Positions 16,591 to 25,374 of a stretch of DNA of 64,000 nucleotides are shown piece by piece. Source of the stretch: Caldilinea sp. CFX5 (GTDB taxonomy: Bacteria > Chloroflexota > Anaerolineae > Caldilineales > Caldilineaceae); NCBI GenBank assembly GCA_021405325.1, contig QWII01000006.1, positions 248,001 through 312,000 on the forward strand, read 5' to 3'. The notes beneath the pieces were generated by a model, which had not been told where the DNA came from, ran no database searches, and saw only the letters and a program-made list of their open reading frames with translations. The first letter of the stretch is position 1. Each line of letters begins with the position of its first letter. The translations under genes and the position numbers were made by a program.

Positions 16591-17661
16591 TTACAGATCC
16601 GTCGTATCCTGTTCGGCGGCCTTGCCAAAGAGGTAGAGATCGCCGATATATTTCAAAATCACCCGCCCGATCTTGACATCCTGCCGTTCACACACCGGTT
16701 TCACCACCACCCCTTCGCGCCCATGTTTGCCGCCGATCAACGACGAGCCGTCGGAAAGCGCTTTGATGGTCGCCAGGCTAAAGGGGCCGCGATAGACTAG
16801 CGGCACGGTTTCGATGCCATACGCCGCGCACCGCGCAACAAAGTCGTCATAATCTACAAATTTGCCGTCGATCATCAAGTCAAAAGCGCGGAAGGCCAGG
16901 GTCTTCTGGCCATAGGTGTAGGACTGGATGCCGGAGCCAAAGACTTCGCCGTATAACACCGCCTGGTTGTGACCTTGGGCAAAGAGATCGTTCAACAACT
17001 GCTGCACCGGCGGCAAGGTCAGCGGAAACCAGTAGGTGTTGCTGCGCATAGCCTCGGCGTCTACCGGCTGTTTGCGGCGTAGCGTGCGCGAGCCGGCCAT
17101 CAGCGCCATCTCGCGCTGCCCATCGACCAGATTAGTGACAAAGCCGACGCGATCATTGGTGCCATGCAGCTTCTCGGTGGCGACCACCGCTTCGCCTTCT
17201 ACAATCACATCGGGGTAGCTGCGCATATTCTCAATGTCGGTATAGGCCGGAAAGCGCGGGTCATTCGCTACGGAGTCGCCGGCCTGGGTGCGCACCGGGG
17301 GAAAGAATTTGGTGGCGCCATAAAAGTCGGCCACATCCTGCCCCACGGTCATCCCCGGCTCCGGCTCAATAACCAAGCCAAAGGAGGGTTCGCCGCGCAA
17401 TTTGACGCGATGAATCACCAACACCCGATCCCCGTTGATGTCCAGTTTTTCGGAGAGATATTGGGTCACGCCCAGGCGATCCGCTACTTCACGCGGCAGC
17501 ACCGTGCCCTGCTCAAAATAGACCACCGGGTCGCCGTTGTGATAGACCCCTTTCTTGACACACATCTGCCAACCGCCCACCGTCGCCAGTTCAAGGGCGT
17601 CGGCGTTGCTGTGGGGGCGGACATCGTTGATACGGGTTACTTCGACCTTAATCGTACTCAT
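16591..17661 (-). CDS. ATP-dependent RNA ligase, Deinococcus Rnl (DraRnl) type
   Basis: 356 residues. Residues 1-110 form an OB-like N-terminal module (IKVEVTRINDVRPHSNADALELATV, with VYFEQGTVLP). The nucleotidyltransferase domain follows, with motif I EKLHGTN whose Lys164 should carry AMP, motif III-like FRAFDLMIDGKFVDY, motif IV GREGVVVKP and motif V ILKYI. This is the layout of the Deinococcus radiodurans RNA ligase, which seals 3'-OH/5'-phosphate nicks in RNA. A GGAG site precedes the ATG. A strong promoter, a leader peptide and a terminator hairpin stand upstream (17778-17998), so expression is likely attenuated. Confidence 0.92.
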   Translation of the reverse strand: MSTIKVEVTRINDVRPHSNADALELATVGGWQMCVKKGVYHNGDPVVYFEQGTVLPREVADRLGVTQYLSEKLDINGDRVLVIHRVKLRGEPSFGLVIEPEPGMTVGQDVADFYGATKFFPPVRTQAGDSVANDPRFPAYTDIENMRSYPDVIVEGEAVVATEKLHGTNDRVGFVTNLVDGQREMALMAGSRTLRRKQPVDAEAMRSNTYWFPLTLPPVQQLLNDLFAQGHNQAVLYGEVFGSGIQSYTYGQKTLAFRAFDLMIDGKFVDYDDFVARCAAYGIETVPLVYRGPFSLATIKALSDGSSLIGGKHGREGVVVKPVCERQDVKIGRVILKYIGDLYLFGKAAEQDTTDL

Positions 17662-17777
17662 CGGGGTTCTCCTTGCTGGACAAAACCAATCAAAAAAGAC
17701 GTAGACGTTGAGTGATCCCCCATGTCCACCTCTTTTTTTTGCGACCGCGCCGGCGACAGCAGGCGATGATTGGCAAC

Positions 17778-17813
17778 AAAAAAGCCGCAGACATCAGGGC
17801 GATGCGCTGCGGC
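17778..17813 (-). terminator. intrinsic terminator/attenuator before the RNA ligase
   Basis: On the minus strand a 7-bp stem GCCGCAG/CTGCGGC (17807-17813 and 17784-17790) is followed by six U and GTTGCC. It lies between the leader peptide and the ligase start, so it would stop transcription unless relieved. Confidence 0.7.
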
Positions 17814-17842
17814 CAGTGGGTTCCGGTGTTATCGTGTCACTT

Positions 17843-17920
17843 CTACGCAAACGCATCCTTCCGGTCAGAACCGGCCAGGTATTCACTCGTGATGGGGTTG
17901 GGTTGAAACTGGTTGAGCAT
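17843..17920 (-). CDS. leader peptide of the RNA ligase gene (25 residues)
   Basis: An ATG at 17920 with AGGAAA eight bases upstream opens a 25-codon frame that begins MLNQFQPNP and ends RKDAFA, stop at 17843-17845. It stands between a near-consensus promoter and a terminator hairpin, the classic position of an attenuator leader peptide. There is no run of one amino acid to name the effector; Asn, Gln and Pro codons are frequent near the start. No homologue is known to me. Confidence 0.5.
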   Translation of the reverse strand: MLNQFQPNPITSEYLAGSDRKDAFA

Positions 17921-17968
17921 TGGGTGCGTTTCCTGAAAATAGACGTTTTTTCGATGGAAAGGGTGTAG

Positions 17969-17998
17969 AGTATAACACGGTGCAACAATGGTTGTCAA
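17969..17998 (-). promoter_or_regulatory. promoter of the RNA ligase leader transcript
   Basis: On the minus strand TTGACA (17993-17998) and TATACT (17969-17974) are 18 bases apart, and TGT directly before TATACT makes an extended -10. Transcription would start near 17962, about 40 bases before the leader peptide. Confidence 0.75.
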
Positions 17999-18142
17999 AG
18001 TTCATGGCAAGATGAAACTGCATCATGAAACAACCAATAATTGAGAGTAACTATTTTGGCATGATTCCGTCATCTTTCCATAGAAATCGCTTTAATAGCA
18101 ATTCTCCAACGCACCTTTTCGTTTCCGTTCAGCGAGGGCAAA

Positions 18143-21100
18143 ATGAAAACTCTTCTGAAGCACTATTGGTATAGTGTCGTTTTGTGTTTAAGTTTTTTCT
18201 GGGTGATGGCGCTAGGGCAGCCGGTCTTTGCCGGTGATGTTACCATCGGCGGCACGGTGACTGACGAACAAACCGGCGCGCCATTGAATGCCGTCAATGT
18301 TGAATTTTACCGACAGGCAGAGCCAGGTAGCACTTGGTGGCCGCCAACTGGTCGTGTCCGCACAGACGCTAGTGGCATCTACACCGCAACCAACCTGGAA
18401 GCAGGTGTCTACCGCATTGCCTTTTGGGAGGACGCTTCGCCCCATTATTATCTGGCCGAGTACTATAACAACATCGACAGTAGTAATTTTGGTAGTGCGA
18501 CACCACTGACCGTGACTGCCGGCACAATGATAACCAATATGAACGCCCAATTGGTGCGCGGGGGTGAGATTACGGGCGTCGTCACCAACGGGGATGGCGC
18601 TCCGTTAATGAATATTGGTATTAATGTCCAACGTAAAGTGCTGCTGCCTGGCGGCGGTGAACAACTGGAAAGCTTTACCAGCGCTTCCACTGACGCGTCC
18701 GGCCAATATCATATTACAGCGATGCCGGCCGGCTCCTACCGGATTGGCTTTACTGACCAAAATTGGCCCCGCCAATATGTTGATGAAATTTATGATAATG
18801 CGCCCGACTGGAGTTCGGCGACAGATATTGCTGTGCAAGAAGGGACCGTAAGCGCCAATCACAATGCCCGGCTCGATCACCTTGGCGCGATCACGGGCGC
18901 GATCACTGACCACAACGGAAATCCTATTGCTGCCGGCGTGACGATTGGCCTCTTTCAACGTATGAACCCCGGTAGTCATAGTTACTGGCAGCAAAGCAGC
19001 CATTCAACCGTTGTTCAAGCTGATGGCGCCTATCAGTTGCGTGGCTTATCACCTGGCGCCTATCGTGTCTATTTTTATGATGTGAATTGGCCGCGTTTCT
19101 ATGCCACCCAATTTTATGCGAATGCCTTATCGCTGGAGAGCGCGCAGACCGTTACCGTGACCGCCAACTTGACCGTAACCGGTATTAACGCACAAATGGC
19201 GACAACTGGGCGCATTACCGGAACTGTGACTGATAGAGCCGGCAGCCCACTGGCCGACATTCGTGTGACAGCAGAAAAATTCAACCCTACCACTGAGGGT
19301 GGTTCCTGGATGTTTATGGCACAATACCTCTCTAACAGTCAAGGCGTTTACGCCATACCAGGGTTAGAGCCAGGCATCTATCGGCTTCAGTTTCAAGACA
19401 GCCGTTCTCCTACTTTCTATTACCCGGCGACCTTACCCACAACCGTGACTGTCACCCTGGCGACCACAATTGCCAATGTCGATATGGCGCTTGACACCAA
19501 AGGCATTATTGCGGGCGCTGTTACCGATGACCAGGGAGCAGCACTGACCGACATCACTGCTTTACTTGAATATCCTCTACCGGATTATCCCGATGTATGG
19601 TGGGTATGGGGCGCCGTACAAACGGATGAAACCGGCCACTACCGTTTTCAAGCCCTGGATGAGCGGCGCTACCGTCTTCTCTTTAAGGATGAGCGTTCGC
19701 CACGCCAGTATGCAACCGAATACTTCAATAATATGCCAAACGCCGAGGACGCTACGGTTTTAACGGTGGTGAGCAATACGGTGATGACCAACATTGATGC
19801 ACAACTGACCACCTTAGGTAAAGTCGCCGGTCTAGTGACCGACGCCGCCAACCAGCCGTTAGCGCAAATTCAGGTGACTTTGTATCAGGCTGCAGATGGC
19901 AACTGGCACCCGACAAATTTTGCTGTCACCACTGACGAAACGGGACGCTACTCGTTAGAGGGCATGGATGCCGGCAGCTACCGGCTTGGCTTCAGTGATA
20001 CACGTTCCCCGGCTGAATATGTCAGCGAGTTTTATGATGATCACCCATTGGCAACCGCGACAGACATTACGATTAGCAACGGCGTAACCGTTACCGCTAA
20101 TGCCCAACTAGACGCAAAAGGCCGAATCAGCGGTTTGATTACTGATCTACAGGGCCAACCACTGGCGGATATTCAGGCTGCCGCCAATTACAGAGCGCCC
20201 GATAGTGAGCAGTGGGAGGTTGCCGGTTATTTCAATACCGATGCGACCGGTCGCTTTACCCTGGGTGGGCTAGACGAGCGTGCTTATCGCATTTGCTTCT
20301 ATGATGTGTCGAACCAGTACCGCTATTCCCATGAGTGTTATGATGACGCACCATCAATCCAACGGGCAAAAGATGTCACCGTTACTGCGGGTGCAACGCT
20401 TACGATCGATGTTGCACTGGCGCCTACGGGTGGCATTAGTGGCGTTATCACTGACGAAGCCGGGAACCCGCTGCCCTGGATTCAGGCGCAACTGTGGAGT
20501 GACCCGCAAGGCAATGGACAGTGGATGCTCGACCCCATCCATTGGACCTATTCAGATGATAACGGCGCCTATGGTCTGACAGGTTTGGATGCAGGTACAT
20601 ACCGTATGCGTTTTGCGGTGATTGGCGGCACGGTGTATGCGCCAGAATTTTATAACAATGCTGTTTTCCTGGAGGAAGCCAGTGATGTGATCGTAATGCC
20701 CGGTCAGATTACCCCTGATATCAATGCACAAATGGGGCCATACAGTCACATTACCGGCACTGTGACCGGCGCAAATGGGGAGCCGCTAACGACAACCATC
20801 CGTGTGGCCGCCGTCCAACTGCGCCCAGACCCGTTGGGGTATGACTACTGGGAGATCGTCAGCATAGCCGAAACAGACAGCGAAGGTCGTTACAACCTGA
20901 CCGGCCTGATCAAGGGGACGTACCGCATCTGGTTCTACGATGCCTATACCAATTACTACCACGAGGAATATTACGATAACCAGGGCTATCCGGATCATGG
21001 CGCCGACATTCAGGTGGGCGTGGCGATGACGGTGACGGACATCAATGCCCAACTCGTCCCCTACGATGCTTTGAACTTCCCGCCGCTGGCGCGTAATGAT

Positions 21101-22285
21101 TATCTCTTTGTCTATGAAGGCGGCATGACAACGACGGTTGGCTATCATGATCCATCACTTTTGGTCAATGATCGTGACGATAAAACGATGACCCTGGAGC
21201 TGACGGCAACTCTGGTCACTTCGCCGACGCACGGGACAATCATGCTCAATCGCGATGGCACGTTTACCTATACCCACAATGCTGATGGTGCCACTATTGA
21301 TTATTTCACCTACAAAGTGAACGATGGCGTCTACGATTCCAATGTGGCCACTGTCACGGTTGCCATTACGCAAACCAATGACGCGCCGCTGGCCGTCAAC
21401 GACAGCTATACGCTGACCACCGGCACAACCTTGACCGGCAGCAATGTTCTGGCGAATGATAGTGACGAAGAAGGCGATGTCTTGACCGCAACCCTCGTCA
21501 TCAGTCCGGCGCATGGTGCGCTCACGTTGGCGGCGCATGGCCTCTTTACCTACACCCATGACGGCAGCGCCACGCTCACCGACACCTTTACCTATCGCGC
21601 CGGCGACGGCATTACGACTTCCACCGTGGCGACCGTAAATCTCATCATCAGCCCGACCACGCCGCTGGTCAGCTTTGCCCTGAGCAAGACAGTGGGCATT
21701 GACGGCATCAAGCCGCTCTGTACAGCGAAGGAAGAGATGAAGGTGCCGGTCGGTACGGCGGTGGTCTACTGCTACACCATTCGCAACACCGGCAGCACCA
21801 CGCTGACGACTCATTCACTGGTCGATAGCGATCTAGGACAACTGCTGGACAACGTCACCTATGCCCTGGCCCCCGGCGCGGCCTACTCGGTCACCTTCAC
21901 CAAGACGTTGACGGTGAGCATCACCAACGTCGCGACCTGGACGGCGACCATTGCCGACGTCGGGCAATCTATCCAGCGCGCCATCCCTGGCGCAACCGGG
22001 TCAACCGGCGCGGCGGCCACTGTCCTCATCTCCGGCCCCACTGATGACCAGGACGGCGACACGATTCCCGATAACCTGGAAGGATGGGGCGACCCGGACG
22101 GCGACAATATCCCGAACTTCCTGGACACCAACGCCGACGGCGACAGCAAGAGCGACCAGGAAGAAGTGGGCGATCCGGCCAACCCGACCGACAGCGACAA
22201 CGACGGCATCCCCGACTTCTTGGATAATGACGGCTCGCTGCCGGGGTTGAACTTGAAGCAATTCTTGCCGCTGATTCATAAGTAG
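18143..22285 (+). CDS. large secreted repeat protein: nine carboxypeptidase-regulatory-like units, cadherin-like domains and calcium-binding repeats
   Basis: 1380 residues. A signal peptide (MKTLLKHYWYSVVLC..., cut after PVFA) is followed by nine units of about 100 residues. Each starts with a G-x-I-x-G-x-V-T-D-x-x-G-x-P-L motif typical of carboxypeptidase-regulatory/SpaA-like folds and has a YRI-F-D/E-x-xSP middle. Next come two cadherin-like domains (ARNDYLFVYEGG; LAVNDSYTLTTG with VLANDSDEEGDVL), a DUF11-like stretch (YTIRNTGSTTLTTHSL) and thrombospondin type 3 Asp-rich repeats (DQDGDTIPD, DSDNDGIPDFLDND). The tail is LKQFLPLIHK, a short hydrophobic end common in Chloroflexota exported proteins. 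It is likely a cell-surface or matrix protein stabilised by calcium. It stands alone. Confidence 0.9.
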   Translation: MKTLLKHYWYSVVLCLSFFWVMALGQPVFAGDVTIGGTVTDEQTGAPLNAVNVEFYRQAEPGSTWWPPTGRVRTDASGIYTATNLEAGVYRIAFWEDASPHYYLAEYYNNIDSSNFGSATPLTVTAGTMITNMNAQLVRGGEITGVVTNGDGAPLMNIGINVQRKVLLPGGGEQLESFTSASTDASGQYHITAMPAGSYRIGFTDQNWPRQYVDEIYDNAPDWSSATDIAVQEGTVSANHNARLDHLGAITGAITDHNGNPIAAGVTIGLFQRMNPGSHSYWQQSSHSTVVQADGAYQLRGLSPGAYRVYFYDVNWPRFYATQFYANALSLESAQTVTVTANLTVTGINAQMATTGRITGTVTDRAGSPLADIRVTAEKFNPTTEGGSWMFMAQYLSNSQGVYAIPGLEPGIYRLQFQDSRSPTFYYPATLPTTVTVTLATTIANVDMALDTKGIIAGAVTDDQGAALTDITALLEYPLPDYPDVWWVWGAVQTDETGHYRFQALDERRYRLLFKDERSPRQYATEYFNNMPNAEDATVLTVVSNTVMTNIDAQLTTLGKVAGLVTDAANQPLAQIQVTLYQAADGNWHPTNFAVTTDETGRYSLEGMDAGSYRLGFSDTRSPAEYVSEFYDDHPLATATDITISNGVTVTANAQLDAKGRISGLITDLQGQPLADIQAAANYRAPDSEQWEVAGYFNTDATGRFTLGGLDERAYRICFYDVSNQYRYSHECYDDAPSIQRAKDVTVTAGATLTIDVALAPTGGISGVITDEAGNPLPWIQAQLWSDPQGNGQWMLDPIHWTYSDDNGAYGLTGLDAGTYRMRFAVIGGTVYAPEFYNNAVFLEEASDVIVMPGQITPDINAQMGPYSHITGTVTGANGEPLTTTIRVAAVQLRPDPLGYDYWEIVSIAETDSEGRYNLTGLIKGTYRIWFYDAYTNYYHEEYYDNQGYPDHGADIQVGVAMTVTDINAQLVPYDALNFPPLARNDYLFVYEGGMTTTVGYHDPSLLVNDRDDKTMTLELTATLVTSPTHGTIMLNRDGTFTYTHNADGATIDYFTYKVNDGVYDSNVATVTVAITQTNDAPLAVNDSYTLTTGTTLTGSNVLANDSDEEGDVLTATLVISPAHGALTLAAHGLFTYTHDGSATLTDTFTYRAGDGITTSTVATVNLIISPTTPLVSFALSKTVGIDGIKPLCTAKEEMKVPVGTAVVYCYTIRNTGSTTLTTHSLVDSDLGQLLDNVTYALAPGAAYSVTFTKTLTVSITNVATWTATIADVGQSIQRAIPGATGSTGAAATVLISGPTDDQDGDTIPDNLEGWGDPDGDNIPNFLDTNADGDSKSDQEEVGDPANPTDSDNDGIPDFLDNDGSLPGLNLKQFLPLIHK

Positions 22286-22300
22286 ACGCAACTTACGCAT

Positions 22301-22372
22301 CTTCCAGGAAGAGGAGGGCGCTTGGAATTCTGCCTAAGCAATGAATTCCAAGCATCCTCCTCTTCCTGGAAG
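22301..22372. terminator. long hairpin between convergent genes
   Basis: Arms 22301-22330 and 22343-22372 are 30 bp with two mismatches and a 12-base loop. It lies between the ends of the surface protein gene and the GNAT gene. No U-run follows on either strand, so it may be a bidirectional transcript-end structure or a mobile palindrome. Confidence 0.6.
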
Positions 22373-22393
22373 ATTGTAGAGATAGCTTTGTGT

Positions 22394-23095
22394 TCAGATC
22401 AACGACCAATCCTCACCGTAACAGACTAGCCCCAGTTTTTCCGCCACCCGCCGGGAGGCGCGATTCGTCCATGCCGTGCCGTACATGGGTAGACACCCCT
22501 GCCGGCGGACAGCCGCTGCCCAGGTGGCCACGGCGGCGCCGGCGTACCCTTTGCCCCGGTAGTCGGCGATCGTTTCCAAGCCGGCTTCAGTGGCTTGGCC
22601 AGGGAAGCGCGAACAGAAACAGAGCGAGACAGCGCGCCCATCGACGATCACGGCTGCCACCGGTCCCATTGCCGCGTAAGGATCAGCCGCTGTCAGCCAG
22701 GGAAAATTCGGTTGCGCCAAGTGAAACGTGGTCTTGTCAAGCAACACGGCATGGGGTGGCGCCGTCACCGCTTCTGGAATCAAGTAGGCTGGGCCACGAT
22801 ACTCGTTTTTAATGGGTTCCCATGCGGCTAAAACGGCTTTAATGGCAGCGTAGCTTTGCGGTAGCGTTTCTAGATCCGTCGTCACCGGCTCACTTTGACA
22901 AAGCGCTTCCAGTTGGGCCACAAGATCTGCCGGCAGATCATAGCGAAAGCGCCAGCGATTCCCCGCGTTTGTCCGCCCCATGTAAAAACGCGGGGCCGGC
23001 GGATTGCCTGGTTCATTGACACAGCGTAGCCGGCCCTCTGGATCGCACCGAAACAACGTATTGATGTGGATTTCCATCCATTGTCGATTATTCAT
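22394..23095 (-). CDS. GNAT-family N-acetyltransferase
   Basis: 233 residues. The C-terminal third has the acetyl-CoA-binding motif of FR47/GNAT enzymes (ETIADYRGKGYAGAAVATW, where RGKGYA is the pyrophosphate loop) and the AWTNRASRRVAEKLG helix typical for the fold. The N-terminal half is less conserved and probably binds the acceptor. Its ATG overlaps the stop of a possible 40-codon frame (23092-23214). Substrate unknown. Confidence 0.82.
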   Translation of the reverse strand: MNNRQWMEIHINTLFRCDPEGRLRCVNEPGNPPAPRFYMGRTNAGNRWRFRYDLPADLVAQLEALCQSEPVTTDLETLPQSYAAIKAVLAAWEPIKNEYRGPAYLIPEAVTAPPHAVLLDKTTFHLAQPNFPWLTAADPYAAMGPVAAVIVDGRAVSLCFCSRFPGQATEAGLETIADYRGKGYAGAAVATWAAAVRRQGCLPMYGTAWTNRASRRVAEKLGLVCYGEDWSLI

Positions 23096-23214
23096 TGATT
23101 ACTGTACCGTGTCTCCGGCGCCCTGGCAGCCCCAACGACGCCAACGCTGTCGCGCTGGGTAAAGGCGGCGCCGTTGTCGGCAACGTCCAGCCGGATCGCA
23201 TCAATGCGCGGCAA
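23092..23214 (-). CDS. possible 40-residue upstream frame coupled to the GNAT gene
   Basis: A TTG at 23214 with AGGGAG upstream opens a frame that begins MPRIDAIRLDVADNG and ends ETRYSNQ. Its TGA overlaps the ATG of the GNAT gene (ATGA). It could be a coupled leader frame or the tail of a decayed gene. I do not recognise it. Confidence 0.3.
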   Translation of the reverse strand: MPRIDAIRLDVADNGAAFTQRDSVGVVGAARAPETRYSNQ

Positions 23215-23340
23215 ATCCGTTGCTCCCTAAATCCATTGTTGTGTTCCGTGCCGCTTACTCTTTCATCGTCGTTGTCCAGTGATCGTTTGCGGTTGGCCGA
23301 AAAAGAGGGCGTGGATAGGGGGTATTGGTTGTTGGCCGGT

Positions 23341-23733
23341 TCAACGGTGGCGCTGCTTACGGCGTTTGCGCGCGCCATCGCGTTCCTCTTCTTCGTCTTC
23401 AAACTCATGGAGCCGTTCCATCTCCCCCTCCATGCTGGCGACCATACGGGCGTCCTCCTCAATGTGCAGGGCGTTGGCGCGCACCTCCGGGTCGGGGTCA
23501 TGTTGCAAGCGTTTGGCCGCCTTGCGGAGACGATGAAAAACACCCCACGGCATTCGACAGGGGCAGATTTGGCGCACAGCCCTGGCGCGCACGGTTGGGT
23601 CGGGCGATTGCATTTCGGCCAGCAAGCGTTCGACATCCCATTCGTCGGTTGCTTGCGCCCGTTCTGCTTCCACCTTGCTCAGAAATTGCTCGACATACGC
23701 ACGATTAGAGGGGGAAAGTTGTTGCTTACTCAC
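23341..23733 (-). CDS. HEAT-repeat-like small protein behind an attenuator
   Basis: 130 residues, all helical in appearance. Two HEAT-like helical hairpins are visible (RLLAEMQSPDPTVRARAVRQI and RLQHDPDPEVRANALHI) around a conserved-looking CPCRMPWGVF segment. The C-terminus is highly charged (EFEDEEEERDGARKRRKQRHR), suggesting binding to RNA or protein. It starts at GTG 23733 after AAAGGAG. Upstream lie a promoter, tandem 11-mers, a 23-residue leader peptide and two terminator hairpins, a design matching that of the RNA ligase gene at 16591. Function unknown; a link to RNA handling is inferred only from this shared control. Confidence 0.75.
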   Translation of the reverse strand: MSKQQLSPSNRAYVEQFLSKVEAERAQATDEWDVERLLAEMQSPDPTVRARAVRQICPCRMPWGVFHRLRKAAKRLQHDPDPEVRANALHIEEDARMVASMEGEMERLHEFEDEEEERDGARKRRKQRHR

Positions 23734-23789
23734 GGGTCACTCCTTTGAACGTTTTGCTGTAGTGAGTACCGCCGGCCATTTTCCTCAAC

Positions 23790-23825
23790 AAAAAACGGCC
23801 ATAGGCGTCCAAATCCCATGACCGT
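23790..23825 (-). terminator. second terminator hairpin before the HEAT-like gene
   Basis: On the minus strand ACGGTCAT (23818-23825) pairs with ATGGCCGT (23795-23802, one G-U pair), followed by six U (23790-23795). A second ACGGTCAT at 23846-23853 could pair with the same strand instead, giving an alternative fold. Confidence 0.6.
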
Positions 23826-23864
23826 CTTTGTGCTGTAGCGGTAAGATGACCGTTGGCAGGCAAC

Positions 23865-23895
23865 AAAAAAGCCACGGGCAAATGCAACCGTGGCT
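23865..23895 (-). terminator. intrinsic terminator/attenuator after the HEAT leader peptide
   Basis: On the minus strand an 8-bp stem AGCCACGG/CCGTGGCT with a ten-base loop is followed by six U and GTTGCC. The tail GGCTTTTTTGTTGCC is identical in kind to that before the RNA ligase gene. Confidence 0.75.
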
Positions 23896-23916
23896 CAACC
23901 TTTCGGCAGCGTGGCG

Positions 23917-23988
23917 TTACGCCATCCTCCTCCACGGACGCATTCTGGGTAGATCGAACTGGTGCTTGATCCAAGCCATGCTCATCAT
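23917..23988 (-). CDS. leader peptide of the HEAT-like gene (23 residues)
   Basis: A perfect AGGAGG (23995-24000) precedes tandem ATG codons at 23988 and 23985. The 23-residue peptide begins MMSMAWIKHQ and ends MRPWRRMA, with five Met, two Trp and four Arg. It ends 22 bases before a terminator hairpin. Position and size point to an attenuation leader; the Met, Trp and Arg codons may be what is sensed, but this is inference. Confidence 0.55.
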   Translation of the reverse strand: MMSMAWIKHQFDLPRMRPWRRMA

Positions 23989-24039
23989 CAGAAGCCTCCT
24001 TTCCGTGAATGAAGAATGATCGAGTACAATCGTAGCAAC

Positions 24040-24061
24040 TACAGTACAAATACCGTACAAA
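24040..24061. promoter_or_regulatory. tandem 11-bp repeat at the HEAT leader transcription start
   Basis: TACAGTACAAA (24040-24050) and TACCGTACAAA (24051-24061) follow each other directly with one difference. They cover the predicted start of the minus-strand transcript, a typical repressor position. Confidence 0.5.
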
Positions 24062-24064
24062 CGC

Positions 24065-24093
24065 AGTCTACCAAAACGACTGTTGCCTGTCAA
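24065..24093 (-). promoter_or_regulatory. promoter of the HEAT leader transcript
   Basis: On the minus strand TTGACA (24088-24093) and TAGACT (24065-24070) are 17 bases apart; TGG before TAGACT provides an extended -10. Confidence 0.65.
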
Positions 24094-24120
24094 AATTATG
24101 TGGAAGCCAACAAAAGAACC

Positions 24121-25170
24121 ATGATGATCCAACAATCACATCTTTACCAGGAAATTCACGAACAACCGGTTGTCCTCCAGCGTCTCTTAACCCAGGAGCG
24201 CGCTGTCGTCCAGCAATTAGCCGCCGCCATCCAACAGCGCCAGATCAGCTATATTGTGATCGCCGCCCGTGGCACCAGTGACAACGCCGGTCGCTACGCC
24301 CAATACCTGCTGGGGGCGGTGAATGGCTTTGTCGTTGCGCTGGCGACGCCCAGTCTCTTCTCCATTTACCAGCAGCCGCCCCGCTTCGGCAACGCCCTGG
24401 TGCTGGGCATCAGCCAGAGCGGCAAAAGCCCGGACATTGTGGCCGTGCTGGCCGAAGCGCGGCGGCAGGGCGCCTTGACGGCTGCTATCACCAATTTTCC
24501 CGATTCGGATCTGGGGCAACAGGCCGACCATGTCATCAATTTGCAGGCCGGCGTCGAACGGTCGATTGCCGCCACCAAGACCTATACGACTGAACTGGCC
24601 GCCATTGCGCTTCTCAGCGCCACCTTAGCTGAAAATCAAGCCATGCACGCCGCACTGAATCAAATTCCAGAGATTGTTACTGCCACCTTAACTCTGGATC
24701 AAGAGATCGCACGCCTGGCCGAACGCTACCGCTATATGCGCGATTGTGTGGTGATTGGCCGCGGCTATAACTACGCCACCGCCTTTGAACTGGCCCTGAA
24801 GTTAAAAGAGCTAACCTACACCATTGCCGAACCGTACAGCAGCGCCGATTTTCTTCATGGCCCGCTGGCGCTCATCGAGCATGGCTTCCCGGCGATTGTG
24901 ATTGCTCCTTCCGGCGCCGTCCTACCCGAATTGCAGAGCTTTATGCAGACCTTGCAACAGCGCGCCGCCGAGATCATTGCCATCAGTGACGACCCTGCCA
25001 CTTTGGCTCTGGCGCGCACCCGTTTGGCCCTGCCGCACACCGTACCCGAATGGCTCTCACCGTTGACGGCGATTATTCCGGGACAACTGTTGGCAATGCA
25101 CCTGGCCTATGTGCGCGATTATGATCCGGATCATCCACGCGGACTGCGTAAAGTGACAGAGACGCGCTGA
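24121..25170 (+). CDS. double-SIS sugar-phosphate isomerase/deaminase (GlmS isomerase-like)
   Basis: About 349 residues from the ATG at 24121; an upstream in-frame start at 24016 would add an unstructured tail and overlap the divergent leader promoter. Two SIS domains are present: the first with [18 protein letters not shown] and [16 protein letters not shown], the second with [22 protein letters not shown] and [17 protein letters not shown]. It matches the isomerase half of GlmS without the glutaminase domain. Such stand-alone proteins act as glucosamine-6-phosphate deaminases (NagB-II type) or related ketose/aldose isomerases in the cytoplasm. The exact sugar is not certain. Confidence 0.88.
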   Translation: MMIQQSHLYQEIHEQPVVLQRLLTQERAVVQQLAAAIQQRQISYIVIAARGTSDNAGRYAQYLLGAVNGFVVALATPSLFSIYQQPPRFGNALVLGISQSGKSPDIVAVLAEARRQGALTAAITNFPDSDLGQQADHVINLQAGVERSIAATKTYTTELAAIALLSATLAENQAMHAALNQIPEIVTATLTLDQEIARLAERYRYMRDCVVIGRGYNYATAFELALKLKELTYTIAEPYSSADFLHGPLALIEHGFPAIVIAPSGAVLPELQSFMQTLQQRAAEIIAISDDPATLALARTRLALPHTVPEWLSPLTAIIPGQLLAMHLAYVRDYDPDHPRGLRKVTETR

Positions 25171-25374
25171 ACTTACCGGTTGCGCCAGTAGGCAAAGAGC
25201 GGCCCTGTATCGCCCCCAACCTGAAATACATCCATCGAAAGCTGAAGTGAAGCTTCTCGAAACCAACCAATCGGGTATAGCCCTACTGCGCTCAGGGTTC
25301 TATCGGTCTACAATCCATCGATGGGCAGGCAAAGCGAACCTGCGCAAGCATGAACAGACCGGAGCTAATCTATC

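Noticed and set aside
23088..23636. 182-codon minus-strand frame upstream of the GNAT gene
   Set aside because: Overlaps the HEAT-like gene out of frame and has no ribosome site; only the short coupled frame 23092-23214 is kept, at low confidence.
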